Of a stretch of 64,000 nucleotides of DNA, positions 27,042-34,954 are shown in pieces (positions within the stretch are counted from its first letter, which is position 1; each line of letters starts with the position of its first letter). The notes beneath the pieces were generated by a model, which saw only the letters and a list, made by a program, of their open reading frames with translations, ran no database searches and had not been told where the DNA came from. The stretch lies in NCBI GenBank assembly GCA_050942895.1, contig JBMNOE010000012.1:4441-68440 (forward strand), written 5' to 3'. The position numbers and the translations under genes are program-made. This DNA comes from JBNRMR01 sp050942895 (GTDB taxonomy: Bacteria > Bacillota > Clostridia > Christensenellales > UBA1750).

Positions 27042-27224
27042 ATGGAGCAAAAATTGGCTGTAAAAATTTGTCCGACGGCGTATCGCGAGGTCAAGGTCGG
27101 CAAAACCACCTACCGCGTCACCAGCGTGTTCAAGGGCGAAAAGGACTTGGCGAAATCCCTTGAACAACTTGCCATCCGCAAAGCGATGACCGACATCAAG
27201 GCGGGAACTGTCGCGACGGCGTAA
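27042..27224 (+). CDS. TnpW-like small protein next to recombinase
   Basis: This is 60 residues from ATG 27042, preceded by AGGGAGGATG. The core VKVGKTTYRVTSVFKGEKDL matches the pattern of TnpW, a small protein often found beside large serine recombinases in clostridial elements (strand-turn-strand, then a helix). Its role is not established. It is intact, although the recombinase downstream is not. Confidence 0.65.
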   Translation: MEQKLAVKICPTAYREVKVGKTTYRVTSVFKGEKDLAKSLEQLAIRKAMTDIKAGTVATA

Positions 27225-27339
27225 GCGCTGTGCGAACCTGAAATTCGCACCTTTGCGGTAGTGAGATGGAATCAATACACTTTTATAAACCGGCCGTTTT
27301 GGTCAGTTACATATATAAGCTTGAAACGGAGGATGAAAA

Positions 27340-28688
27340 ATGGGACTGGAGAAAAACCGGGATGCCGGGATTTATTGTCAGCTCTCCAATGATGACGAAC
27401 GGATGGGCGAATCCGTCAGCATCGAAAACCAAAAGCTGTTCGTGCAGAAATATCTGAAGGAGCAGGGCTGGAACGAGGTCGAGATGTATTGTGACGACGG
27501 CTACTACGGCGTGAATTTTGAGCGCCCCGCCGTCAAGCGCATGATTGAGGACGCCAAAGCGGGGTGCATCAACATCATTGTTGTCAAAGACCTCAGCCGT
27601 TTCGGGCGCAATTGCATCGAAATCGGTAGTACACCGATTATTTGTTTCCCACCATTGGGTGCCGTTTTATCGCCATCAACAACAGCGTGGACACCAGCGT
27701 GCAGATCGCCAACAACGATATGATGGGGTTTTGAACTTGTTTAACGAATTTCATAGCCGCGATACCAGCAAAAAGGTTCGCACAGTAAAAAAGGCGTATG
27801 CTGAACAGGGCAAATTTCTGGCTTGCATCCCGCCGCTTGGCTATATGCGCAGCAAGGACGACCACAATGCCCTTGAAATTGACGAGAGCACCGCCCCGGT
27901 TGCCCGGCGGATATTTGAAATGCGGGCAAACGGCATGGGGTTCCGCACCATTGCCATTGCCCTGAATGAAGATAAGATACCGCCGCCCAGGGATATCCAT
28001 TACGCCAAGCTGGGAAAGCCGAATCCCAACCGCTGCACACATTTTGGAGCGACAACACCGTCAAGCAGATTATCCGCAATGAAGTCTATATCGGCAATAT
28101 GATCGGCGGAAAATCCGGCACCATTTCCTAGAAAAACAAGAAGCTGCGTCAAAAGCCCAAGGAGGAATGGCTGCGGGTTGAGGGAATCATACGATTGGGG
28201 AGCGGCCACTGAAAAAGGTTGTGCTTAGCGAGTTACAAGCCTATGCGCAGTCCATCGCGCTTGATGAAACGGTGCTGTTTGAAAAGCTGAAAAAGCAAAT
28301 GGCGGTCGATAACACCGACGACCAACTCTTCTTGCAAAAGGAAGTGCGGCGGCTTCGGGCGCTGCTGGACGAATCCGATCGGTTGACGGCTATTTTATAT
28401 GAAGATAAGGTCAGCGGAAAAATATCACCGGGGTCATTCACGAAGCTGATTGGAAAAAATGAGCGGGAGCGACAAAAACGCCAGTCGCAGTTCGATGATT
28501 CGAATCAGCGGCTGACGGCTATTCAGGACAAAATCCTGCATATATCCCAGTGGGTGGAGGTCATCAAGAAGCATACGGCGCTTACGGACATTGCCCGCCT
28601 CGATGTGAAGGAGCTGATTGACCGCATTGAGGTCGGCAAAAGCGATTATTTCAGCGGGAAGCGCGTTCAGGAAATCCGCATATTTTAG
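27340..28688 (+). pseudogene. Large serine recombinase (TnpX/TndX type), broken
   Basis: These enzymes excise and integrate the element. The N-terminal catalytic region reads GIYCQLSNDDE. The family has YCRLS, so the Arg beside the nucleophilic Ser has become Gln. SIENQK and VVKDLSRFGRN are kept. Frameshifts near 27630 and 28040, a TAG at 28129-28131, and a deletion near 28185-28210 remove the zinc ribbon. The C-terminal coiled coil (KEVRRLRALLDESDR, then ending QEIRIF) is in frame. It cannot be active. It marks the right end of the decayed element. Confidence 0.85.
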
Positions 28689-28739
28689 CGCTTTGTGGGG
28701 CAAATAGCCAATTAAGCGGAGACAGCAGTAAATGTACGC

Positions 28740-28964
28740 AAAAAGATATTCGCCTCCGCATAAATCCCCGCCAGCACCCAGTCCGGGTGACCGTTTATGT
28801 AGGCGGTGTAATGCTAAATCTGCGTGTCATAACTGCAGCCTGCTCCTCGCTGTCCATGGAAATTCGGCAATATACGGCAACACTGAGTTTTGGTTTTTCT
28901 TTATTCTCACTCTTTCGGTTATACTTCTTGCCGGAATCACGGTTACATTATTACTGATTGCCAT
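28740..28964 (-). pseudogene. N-terminal fragment of a second serine recombinase
   Basis: After GGAGGTGA, the ATG starts MAISNNVTVIPARSITERVR, the usual leader of another family of element recombinases. In a shifted frame follows LSVAVYCRISMDSEEQAA with the catalytic Ser, then another shift to SYDTQI-stop-HYTAYINGHPDWVLAGIYA. Two frameshifts and a TAG occur in 75 codons, and the remaining 400 codons are absent. It faces the first recombinase tail to tail, so an earlier element end or a nested insertion was erased here. Confidence 0.75.
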
Positions 28965-29148
28965 TCTCATTCACCTCCGATTCTATTAGCGATTACATTG
29001 AAAAGCTATGCATCGGAATATGCAATTACGCAATTAATTAGTACAAAAATATGTAATTTGAAAAGGAGTGAAAAATTGGGAATAAGCGAAAGCTTCGAGC
29101 TGTCCAACATGCCGGTCTCGAAGCGCCGCTGAATGGTAAGCAAAAGCT

Positions 29149-29427
29149 TGCTGCCCATCAGTTTATAGACAATCTTGCCATCATCATTCGTCCAATAATG
29201 ACCCTTGATCAGGCCAACTAAATCCCGGGCCGCTTATCCCGCCGATTGGCGCGGCTAAAAGAAAGATCGGGAAGTATCTTCATCGGGTACTGTTTCTGCT
29301 TGCCCGGCAACAGCGACTCGGACGGCACATGGCCATAGACATTGCCGTAGGCGCCATAAACATAACCAATGCCCAGGCGAGTGAGGTCATGACCGATGAG
29401 TAATAAATTTGTTTTTCTTTTTGGCAC
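29149..29427 (-). pseudogene. NlpC/P60-type peptidoglycan hydrolase remnant
   Basis: It starts at GTG after GGAGGAAAG. LTRLGIGYVYGAYGNVYG, ESLLPGKQKQYP, and then, in another frame near 29222, GDLVGLIKGHYW and DDGKIVYKLM match the order of clostridial NlpC/P60 proteins, whose active site reads DCVGLIKG. Here the Cys position is Leu and a frameshift precedes it. The C-terminal catalytic His region is missing. Confidence 0.6.
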
Positions 29428-29521
29428 GGTGCTTTCCTCCGGTAATTTAAGTTTTGTTTGATTATTACTGTATAGAGTTGTATAATTAATTTATGTAATA
29501 AAAACGGAAAGGAAAGATAAT

Positions 29522-29891
29522 ATAGGTAAATTTATAGTTAAAAAGACAAATACGGGGTTAAGTTTGATCTGTATGCAGGTAACGGCGAAGTCATTGCTTC
29601 ATCAGAAGTTTATTCCACAGAAGGTTCTTGTCTGAATGGTGCTGAAAGTGTTTACAAAAACGCATCCATTGCTAACTTCGAGGATCAAACTGCTGACCCT
29701 ATTGAAACAGTTGTCAACCCAAAATTCGAAATATGCACTGATAAGGCGGGGGAATTTCGTTTTAGGCTAAAAGCTGTAAACGGTGAGATAATCGCTGTAG
29801 CTGAAGAGTATAAAGCCAAGCCGGCTGCCTAAAGGATATTGAGAGCGTCAAGGAAAATGCTGTAGATGCAAAGGTTGAAAAGATCTATTAA
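29522..29891 (+). pseudogene. YegP/DUF1508-family protein, start codon and frame lost
   Basis: YegP proteins are two copies of a strand-rich repeat of about 48 residues. Both are visible: KFDLYAGNGEVIASSEVY and PKFEICTDKAGEFRFRLKA, then NGEIIAVAEEYKAK. The start is ATA where ATG is expected, 6-8 bases after GGAAAGG. A base is missing near 29554 and another near 29823. Without those lesions the family length (about 120 residues) is restored. The next small gene follows after 11 bases. Confidence 0.78.
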
Positions 29892-29902
29892 GGGGGAGAA
29901 AA

Positions 29903-30121
29903 ATGAACATTAAAGGAAAAATTGAAGAGATTATCGAAAAGGTAAAAAACGACCGGGGATTTGCCGCGAAGTTCGCAAGCAATCCTGTTCAGGCAGTAGA
30001 ATCAATTATCGGCGTTGATCTGCCTGATGATCAAATCAATGCTGTTGTCGACAGTGTCAAGGCAAAGATATCTCTGGATAAAGCCGGCGATGCGCTGGGG
30101 GCATTCAAGAAACTTTTCTAA
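29903..30121 (+). CDS. Small helical protein, Nif11/leader-like
   Basis: This is 72 residues, ATG after AAGGGGGAG. The sequence KIEEIIEKVKNDRGFAAKF, then NPVQAVESIIGVDLPDDQI and VKAKISLDKAGDAL, is helical and charged. The pattern of a helix with Asn-Pro followed by GVDLPDDQ is reminiscent of Nif11/nitrile-hydratase-type leader peptides, but there is no Gly-Gly cleavage site or core peptide. Short proteins of this kind are common and uncharacterised in Clostridia. A terminator follows. Confidence 0.6.
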   Translation: MNIKGKIEEIIEKVKNDRGFAAKFASNPVQAVESIIGVDLPDDQINAVVDSVKAKISLDKAGDALGAFKKLF

Positions 30122-30140
30122 TGATCGGTTGTCATTGATT

Positions 30141-30287
30141 TCATTCAGGTGGCTGGGGAGATGGCTCTCCAGCCACTTTTATGTCCTGCCGGTCATTAGC
30201 GATCATCCGCGCAACTTCACCATTGGACTTACTTATCAGATGATTTAGCATTTGCTCCAGAATGTTTTTGCCGGTTGTAAAGCGCAT
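30141..30287 (-). CDS. Possible 48-residue small protein
   Basis: An ATG follows AAGGAGGGACT on the minus strand and opens 48 codons (RFTTGKNILEQMLNHLISKS, then NGEVARMIAND). The ribosome site is strong and the composition is protein-like. However, the 3' third runs through the terminator hairpin of the opposite gene, so the end of this frame is probably not selected. I do not recognise it. Confidence 0.25.
   Translation of the reverse strand: MRFTTGKNILEQMLNHLISKSNGEVARMIANDRQDIKVAGEPSPQPPE
30149..30184 (+). terminator. Rho-independent terminator
   Basis: A 12-pair stem, GTGGCTGGGGAG to CTCTCCAGCCAC with one G-U pair and an ATGG loop, is followed by TTTTA. It ends the small helical protein gene 28 bases after its stop. 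Confidence 0.8.
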
Positions 30288-30512
30288 AGTCCCTCCTTAG
30301 ATTTCTTTGGGCCCGGCAAAACCCGGTATGTCTGCCGCTATCCCTTTATAAATGTCTGCTCTTGCGTATACCTGCCCATCTCTTGCCGAGAGATAAACCC
30401 CCTTAAAACGATGCGTGGAAATGGTTATTTGCGATTGGTTTGAGATGTTTAAATGATTATAGCTTTATACGCCGCGCACTATTTTATATATAAAAACAAG
30501 TCACCATACGTT

Positions 30513-30749
30513 TTAATTTTGCAGAGTGCCTTGCTCGTTATCAGCCGTGCGCTTTTTGAGTTCATCACAATCCAAGTCTTCAAAATGGAGATTTCCCTTG
30601 AATTTGCGAACCGCAACCGGACATCTGGGATTACTGCAAAACAGAAAATTTGTCTTGCGACGCGCCGTCTTGCATTATGCTGCGCCGACAAGGCAGTTGT
30701 CCAGAAAAAGCTCTTGAATTTGCAGCTTTGGCGTCACTTGCTTGCGCAG
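30513..30749 (-). pseudogene. Degenerate unrecognised coding remnant with Cys pair
   Basis: One minus-strand frame reads LRKQVTPKLQIQELFLDN, a TAA, then NFLFCSNPRCPVAVRKFKGN and EDLDCDELKKRT to a TAA at 30513-30515. The composition and CSNPRC motif look like a former small zinc-binding protein. No start codon or ribosome site remains. The rest of 30288-30875 shows nothing else until the promoter region of the next gene. Confidence 0.3.
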
Positions 30750-30875
30750 CTATGAAAAACAAACGAAGCATAGGGGTAAGCCGCGAACTTTAACTGTTAG
30801 ATAAGCATTGTATTCGGCGGGCGCTTATGCTACACTACCATTAAGCAATACAATCTATTAAGGGGAGCATCACCT

Positions 30876-31199
30876 ATGCAGCGATATGGATCTGTCATTG
30901 GGGTTCGTCCGGAAATGCTCGAGCAATACAAACAGCTGCATGCGCGCGCTTGGCCGGCTGTGCTTGCCATGATCAAACAATGCAATATACAAAACTACTC
31001 GATCTACTATCGGGATGGGCTTTTGTTTAGCTATTATGAGTATACCGGCATCGACTATGATGCGGATATGGCAAATATGGCCGCCGATCCGGTCACGCAA
31101 AGCTGGTGGGCGCTGTGCAATCCCTGCCAAAAACCGGTAGATTCCGCCCTGCCCGGCCAATGGTGGGCGCCGCTGGAAGAAGTCTTTCACCTGGATTAA
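30876..31199 (+). CDS. L-rhamnose/L-fucose mutarotase-like protein (RhaM family)
   Basis: This is 107 residues, the full family length. The signature is at the start (IGVRPEMLEQYKQLHARAWP) with the catalytic His at about residue 22, then NYSIYYRDGLLFSYYEY and MAADPVTQSWWALCNPCQ, which hold the conserved Tyr and Trp-Trp. The family interconverts alpha and beta forms of deoxysugars such as rhamnose or fucose. It follows AGGGGAG and is first in a set with a GH29 fucosidase, so fucose is the likelier sugar. Confidence 0.85.
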   Translation: MQRYGSVIGVRPEMLEQYKQLHARAWPAVLAMIKQCNIQNYSIYYRDGLLFSYYEYTGIDYDADMANMAADPVTQSWWALCNPCQKPVDSALPGQWWAPLEEVFHLD

Positions 31200-31215
31200 G
31201 AAGGAAGGTCACGCC

Positions 31216-32451
31216 ATGACATCGAGGGAGCGCATTGCGGCCGCAGTCAATCACAGGGAACCGGACAGGGTGCCCCTGGATCTGGGTGCCACGCCGAGTT
31301 CAGGCATATCGGCCATTGCCTACAGCCGCTTAAAAGACCATCTGGGCATCACGGATGGCCATACGCGCATCTACGATGTGGTGCAGCAGTTGGCCCAAGT
31401 TGAGGATCCCATCATCGAACGGTTCGGCGTTGATGTGCTGGATGTCGGGCGCGCGTTTAACTCAAATGACGACGACTGGTATGATGTGATAACGGGCTGG
31501 GGCTCGGCGCAGTATCCCTCCTGGTTCCGCCCGGTCAAAAACCCGGACGGCAGCTATGCTGTGGTCGATGAAGACGGCGACACGCTTGCCCGCATGCCGT
31601 CAAGCGGCACATTTTTTGATCAGACATACTTTCCGTATCAAGACGGCTATCCGTCCCATTACCATGACCTTGATCGGGCGATGAACAAGGTGCTTTGGCA
31701 AAAGCTTGCCCACAGCCCATGGGACAATGCCCACTCGCCGGATTTTTATCAAAAGCTTCGGGAAAAGGCGCTGCAATTACGAAAAACCACGGACAAGGCG
31801 CTGATGATCGTATGCGGGTGCAACCTTTTTGAATGGGGAACCTTTTTGCGCCGTATGGATAATTTCTTGGTCGATCTTCTTTTGGAGCCGGACGAGGTGG
31901 AAAAGCTTCTCGATGCATTGATGGAGCGCCATCTTGCGGGGCTCAAAAAGGTCTGCGATGCGGTCGGCGATGTGGTGGATATCCTGCGCTTCGGCGACGA
32001 TCTCGGTACCGACAGCGGCCCGTTCATGGCGCCGGAAATCTACCGCAAGCTCTTTAAGCCACGCCATAGGCAGCTGTGCGCTTATGTTCATCAGCACAGC
32101 CGCATGAAGACCTTTTTGCATTCCTGCGGTTCCCTTCGCGCACTCTTGCCAGACTTGATAGAGGCCGGGTATGATATCATCAACCCCGTGCAGACCACGG
32201 CGCAAGGCATGGACCCGGCTCAGCTAAAGCGCGAGTTCGGGCGGGACATCACCTTTTGGGGCGGCGGCTGCAACACCCGGTGGATCCTAAACCGGGCCAC
32301 GCCCGAAGCGGTATACGACTATACCAGCAGAATGCTTGATATATTCATGCCGGGCGGGGGCTATGTGTTTAACACCGAGCACAACATCATGCCTGATGTC
32401 CCGCCTGAAAACATACTTGCCATGTACAGGGCAGTTGAGGAAAAGGGATGA
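31216..32451 (+). CDS. Uroporphyrinogen-decarboxylase-family protein (methyltransferase-like)
   Basis: This is 411 residues, TIM-barrel UroD family (start ERIAAAVNHREPDRVPLDLG). The HSCGSLRALLPDLIEAGYDI segment and the final FNTEHNIMPDVPPENI carry Cys and His residues that bind zinc in MtaA/CmuA-like methylcobamide methyltransferases. True HemE is shorter and lacks the His-Cys set. In gut Clostridia such genes often sit within sugar-degradation clusters, where their role is unknown. It starts 16 bases after the mutarotase gene. Confidence 0.82.
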   Translation: MTSRERIAAAVNHREPDRVPLDLGATPSSGISAIAYSRLKDHLGITDGHTRIYDVVQQLAQVEDPIIERFGVDVLDVGRAFNSNDDDWYDVITGWGSAQYPSWFRPVKNPDGSYAVVDEDGDTLARMPSSGTFFDQTYFPYQDGYPSHYHDLDRAMNKVLWQKLAHSPWDNAHSPDFYQKLREKALQLRKTTDKALMIVCGCNLFEWGTFLRRMDNFLVDLLLEPDEVEKLLDALMERHLAGLKKVCDAVGDVVDILRFGDDLGTDSGPFMAPEIYRKLFKPRHRQLCAYVHQHSRMKTFLHSCGSLRALLPDLIEAGYDIINPVQTTAQGMDPAQLKREFGRDITFWGGGCNTRWILNRATPEAVYDYTSRMLDIFMPGGGYVFNTEHNIMPDVPPENILAMYRAVEEKG

Positions 32452-32514
32452 TTTAATCACAAAACACGCAAACACGGTTCTTATCTTTTAAATTCAACAC
32501 AGGAGGCTGCAGAC

Positions 32515-33639
32515 ATGGAAGCTGTCAACATCCACCGACACAACCCGCCCCAGTGGTTTCGCCAGGCCGATTTCGGCATATTCATCCATTGGGGTCCGTC
32601 GAGCGTCCCTGCTTTCGCGCCGGTCGATGTGGACGATTATGCCACGTTGATGCGCGAGAAGCCACCGGAGTACATGTTTGCCAACATTCCCTATGCCGAC
32701 TGGTACCAAAACAGCATGCGCATCAAAGGCAGCCCGGCCAACCTTCATCACCAGGCGCGCTACGGTGACAAACCCTATGCCGACTTTGCGCAGACGTTTA
32801 AACAAACAGCCAAAAACGTGGATGTGGAGCGCTGGGCCGCTCTGTTTGAGCAGGCGGGGGCAAAGTATGTGGTGGTTGTCAGCAAGCATCACGATGGCTT
32901 TGTGCTGTTTGACACCAATGTGCAAAACCCGAAAATGCCCGGCTATCATCTGGATTTTGACCATGTTGGGAATTTGGCTGCCGCCTGCCGCAAGCGGGGA
33001 ATGCGCTTTGGCGTGTATTACTCCTCGCTGATCGACTGGACATTTACCAAACGCCCGATCGCAAGCCCGGCCGCACTGTTTTTGCAAAACGACAATTCCA
33101 AGCTCTATTGCGATTATTGCTATAACCACTGGAAGGAGATCATCGACCGCTACAAGCCCGATGTGCTTTGGGGCGACATCGGCTATCCGACCGATCCGCG
33201 GTTGGAGGCGTTGTTCGCCTATTATTACAATGCTGTGCCCGAAGGCGTAGTCAACGACCGCTGGGGGCAGTGGCCAAAATACCTGCGCAATCCCCTTGGC
33301 AAGGCGCTTATCAACAGCGCTGCAAAAAAGGTATTGCGCGAAAACACCGGCAAGCCGCTGGACACCAAGTATTATGATTTCCGCACCCTTGAATACACAG
33401 CGCAATGGGAGGAAAACGAGCTTTATTTCGAGGTCTGCCGCGGCATGGACAAATCATTCGGCTTTAACCGCGAAAGCCGCCTGAAGGACTATATCACGGC
33501 GCAGGAGGTGCGCGCCATCCTCGCTGAGATTGTCCCTAAAAAAGGCCGCTTGCTGCTTAACGTCGGCCCCGATTCCATGGGCGCAATCCCCGATTATCAG
33601 GTGCAAATTCTTAAAGAATTGGCAGGGCAGGTGCAATGA
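32515..33639 (+). CDS. GH29 alpha-L-fucosidase
   Basis: This is 374 residues and intracellular, since there is no signal peptide. The family hallmarks are QADFGIFIHWGPSSVP at about 16-31, VVVSKHHDGFVLFD at about 122-135, and the nucleophile Asp in DVLWGDIGYP near 218, with the closing KGRLLLNVGPDSMG. It releases L-fucose from glycans. The lack of a secretion signal suggests short imported fucosylated oligosaccharides as substrate. AGGAGG lies 9 bases before the ATG. It overlaps the next gene by 4 bases. Confidence 0.93.
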   Translation: MEAVNIHRHNPPQWFRQADFGIFIHWGPSSVPAFAPVDVDDYATLMREKPPEYMFANIPYADWYQNSMRIKGSPANLHHQARYGDKPYADFAQTFKQTAKNVDVERWAALFEQAGAKYVVVVSKHHDGFVLFDTNVQNPKMPGYHLDFDHVGNLAAACRKRGMRFGVYYSSLIDWTFTKRPIASPAALFLQNDNSKLYCDYCYNHWKEIIDRYKPDVLWGDIGYPTDPRLEALFAYYYNAVPEGVVNDRWGQWPKYLRNPLGKALINSAAKKVLRENTGKPLDTKYYDFRTLEYTAQWEENELYFEVCRGMDKSFGFNRESRLKDYITAQEVRAILAEIVPKKGRLLLNVGPDSMGAIPDYQVQILKELAGQVQ

Positions 33640-34136
33640 CAAAGCAACAGAAGCAGTACATGGCGATTCAAGCTGTTATCTCGTTTTTTATCAATGGCAT
33701 CCTCAACGGCGTCATCGCTTATTTTATGAACAGAAACAACCAAATCCAGGCCATCCCCATGGCTCAGAACTATGTCAACCTGATCATTGACATCGCCATC
33801 ACGGCATTGATATTTGCCTGGATTATTTCCTGGTCAGTCAACGCCAATCTCAAAAAGGCGAATCTACACGGCGTGCTGGAAGCCAAAACCAAGGGGCAGG
33901 CATGGATGAGCCGGCGTTTTAAGACGCCCGCCCGCTATGGCTGGCTGCTGTGCATCATCATGATCCCGCTGTTGTATGCCCTCACCTGCCTTGGCCTTTG
34001 GATTTTTGGCGTCACGCATTTCACTCTCTGGGGCTATGTGCTGTATAAAGCCGGCTACACCGCCATCATGGGCGCTGCCTTCACGCTTTTGTTTTTGTAC
34101 AGCGGTTTTTATGCAGTTGCGGATCATGCGGCATAG
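33636..34136 (+). CDS. Four-helix membrane protein, unknown function
   Basis: This is 166 residues with four hydrophobic stretches (about 12-32, 46-66, 101-123, 133-158) and a basic cytoplasmic loop (KKANLHGVLEAKTKGQAWM). The ATG overlaps the fucosidase stop, so it is expressed with it. The family is unnamed. An accessory role in regulation or transport of the cluster is only a guess. Confidence 0.7.
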   Translation: MTKQQKQYMAIQAVISFFINGILNGVIAYFMNRNNQIQAIPMAQNYVNLIIDIAITALIFAWIISWSVNANLKKANLHGVLEAKTKGQAWMSRRFKTPARYGWLLCIIMIPLLYALTCLGLWIFGVTHFTLWGYVLYKAGYTAIMGAAFTLLFLYSGFYAVADHAA

Positions 34137-34292
34137 AAAAAAGCTACGCATAGATGAAAAGCGGGTGCTGTATGCCCCTAAGCTAAGGGTGGGTGGAATA
34201 TAATATCGCTTAAAATGAATGGCGGCCAAGGATTCTCTTAGCATGTTGAGGATCGCGGTATTAAGCGCCTCAAAAGTCAGCAATATGCAGCT

Positions 34293-34397
34293 ATAGAGCT
34301 GATAGAGCCCCCATAAAGGCTCCGCGCAAACATAGGCTCCGGCATTGCCGCGAAGTTCAAACAGGGCTTGCAATAATGGGTGCTTTAATTCGTTCAT
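34293..34397 (-). pseudogene. N-terminal fragment of an MFS transporter
   Basis: The 35 codons ELKHPLLQALFELRGNAG and AYVCAEPLWGLYQLY match the cytoplasmic start of an MFS subfamily that continues ...PLWGIPYNLYAPY. After TYQLY-like text the similarity ends and no membrane helices follow. The remaining sequence between 34137 and 34954 has open frames but nothing I recognise. Confidence 0.5.
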
Positions 34398-34954
34398 GTT
34401 TGGTCTTGACTCATTTGATGCTGCGCAAACGCTAATGTATGCAATCTTGAAAAGATGCTGGAGGGTACCCATGAGCCGAATCCCCGCGCGGAGGCTCCGC
34501 ATCGGTGCGCCCCGCATCGCATCGTCCATGCTCGCAAGGACAGCATCGGGCGCTTCCCCTTAAAGCTGGCACGCGCAATCCGGGCTATTCTCCGGGCATA
34601 TTCCAAGGGAACCGAGGTCGATCGCTTCAAAAGCCTTTCTCATCGTGTCGCTTTCGCTTACCAGCAGCCACCGATACACATTCATACTTCCTCTCATTTG
34701 CCGCTTTAATCCATTAGCAACAATAAAAGATTGGGGCAATGCTCATCTGATATGGTGATGACGTAGAAACTTAGCACGGTGCAGTACATCGCCATCAAAT
34801 AATTGTTTTACGGGAAAGTCTCTGCGCGCATTAGCCGCAACAGAAGCTTTCCCGCATATTTTTCTTGTTTCAAATTTAAGCAGCCCAGTTTTTGCGTTCT
34901 TTGCGTTCTTCACGTTTTTGCATTTTTTGAGATATATCTGGCATTTCCGGCCCT

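Noticed and set aside
32494..33405. 303-codon open frame opposite the GH29 fucosidase
   Set aside because: The GH29 frame has diagnostic motifs and a ribosome site. The opposite frame has none and is a by-product of codon bias.
33864..34529. 221-codon minus-strand frame across the end of the membrane protein gene
   Set aside because: Its first third overlaps a well-supported plus-strand gene. Only the short MFS-like start within it is recognisable.
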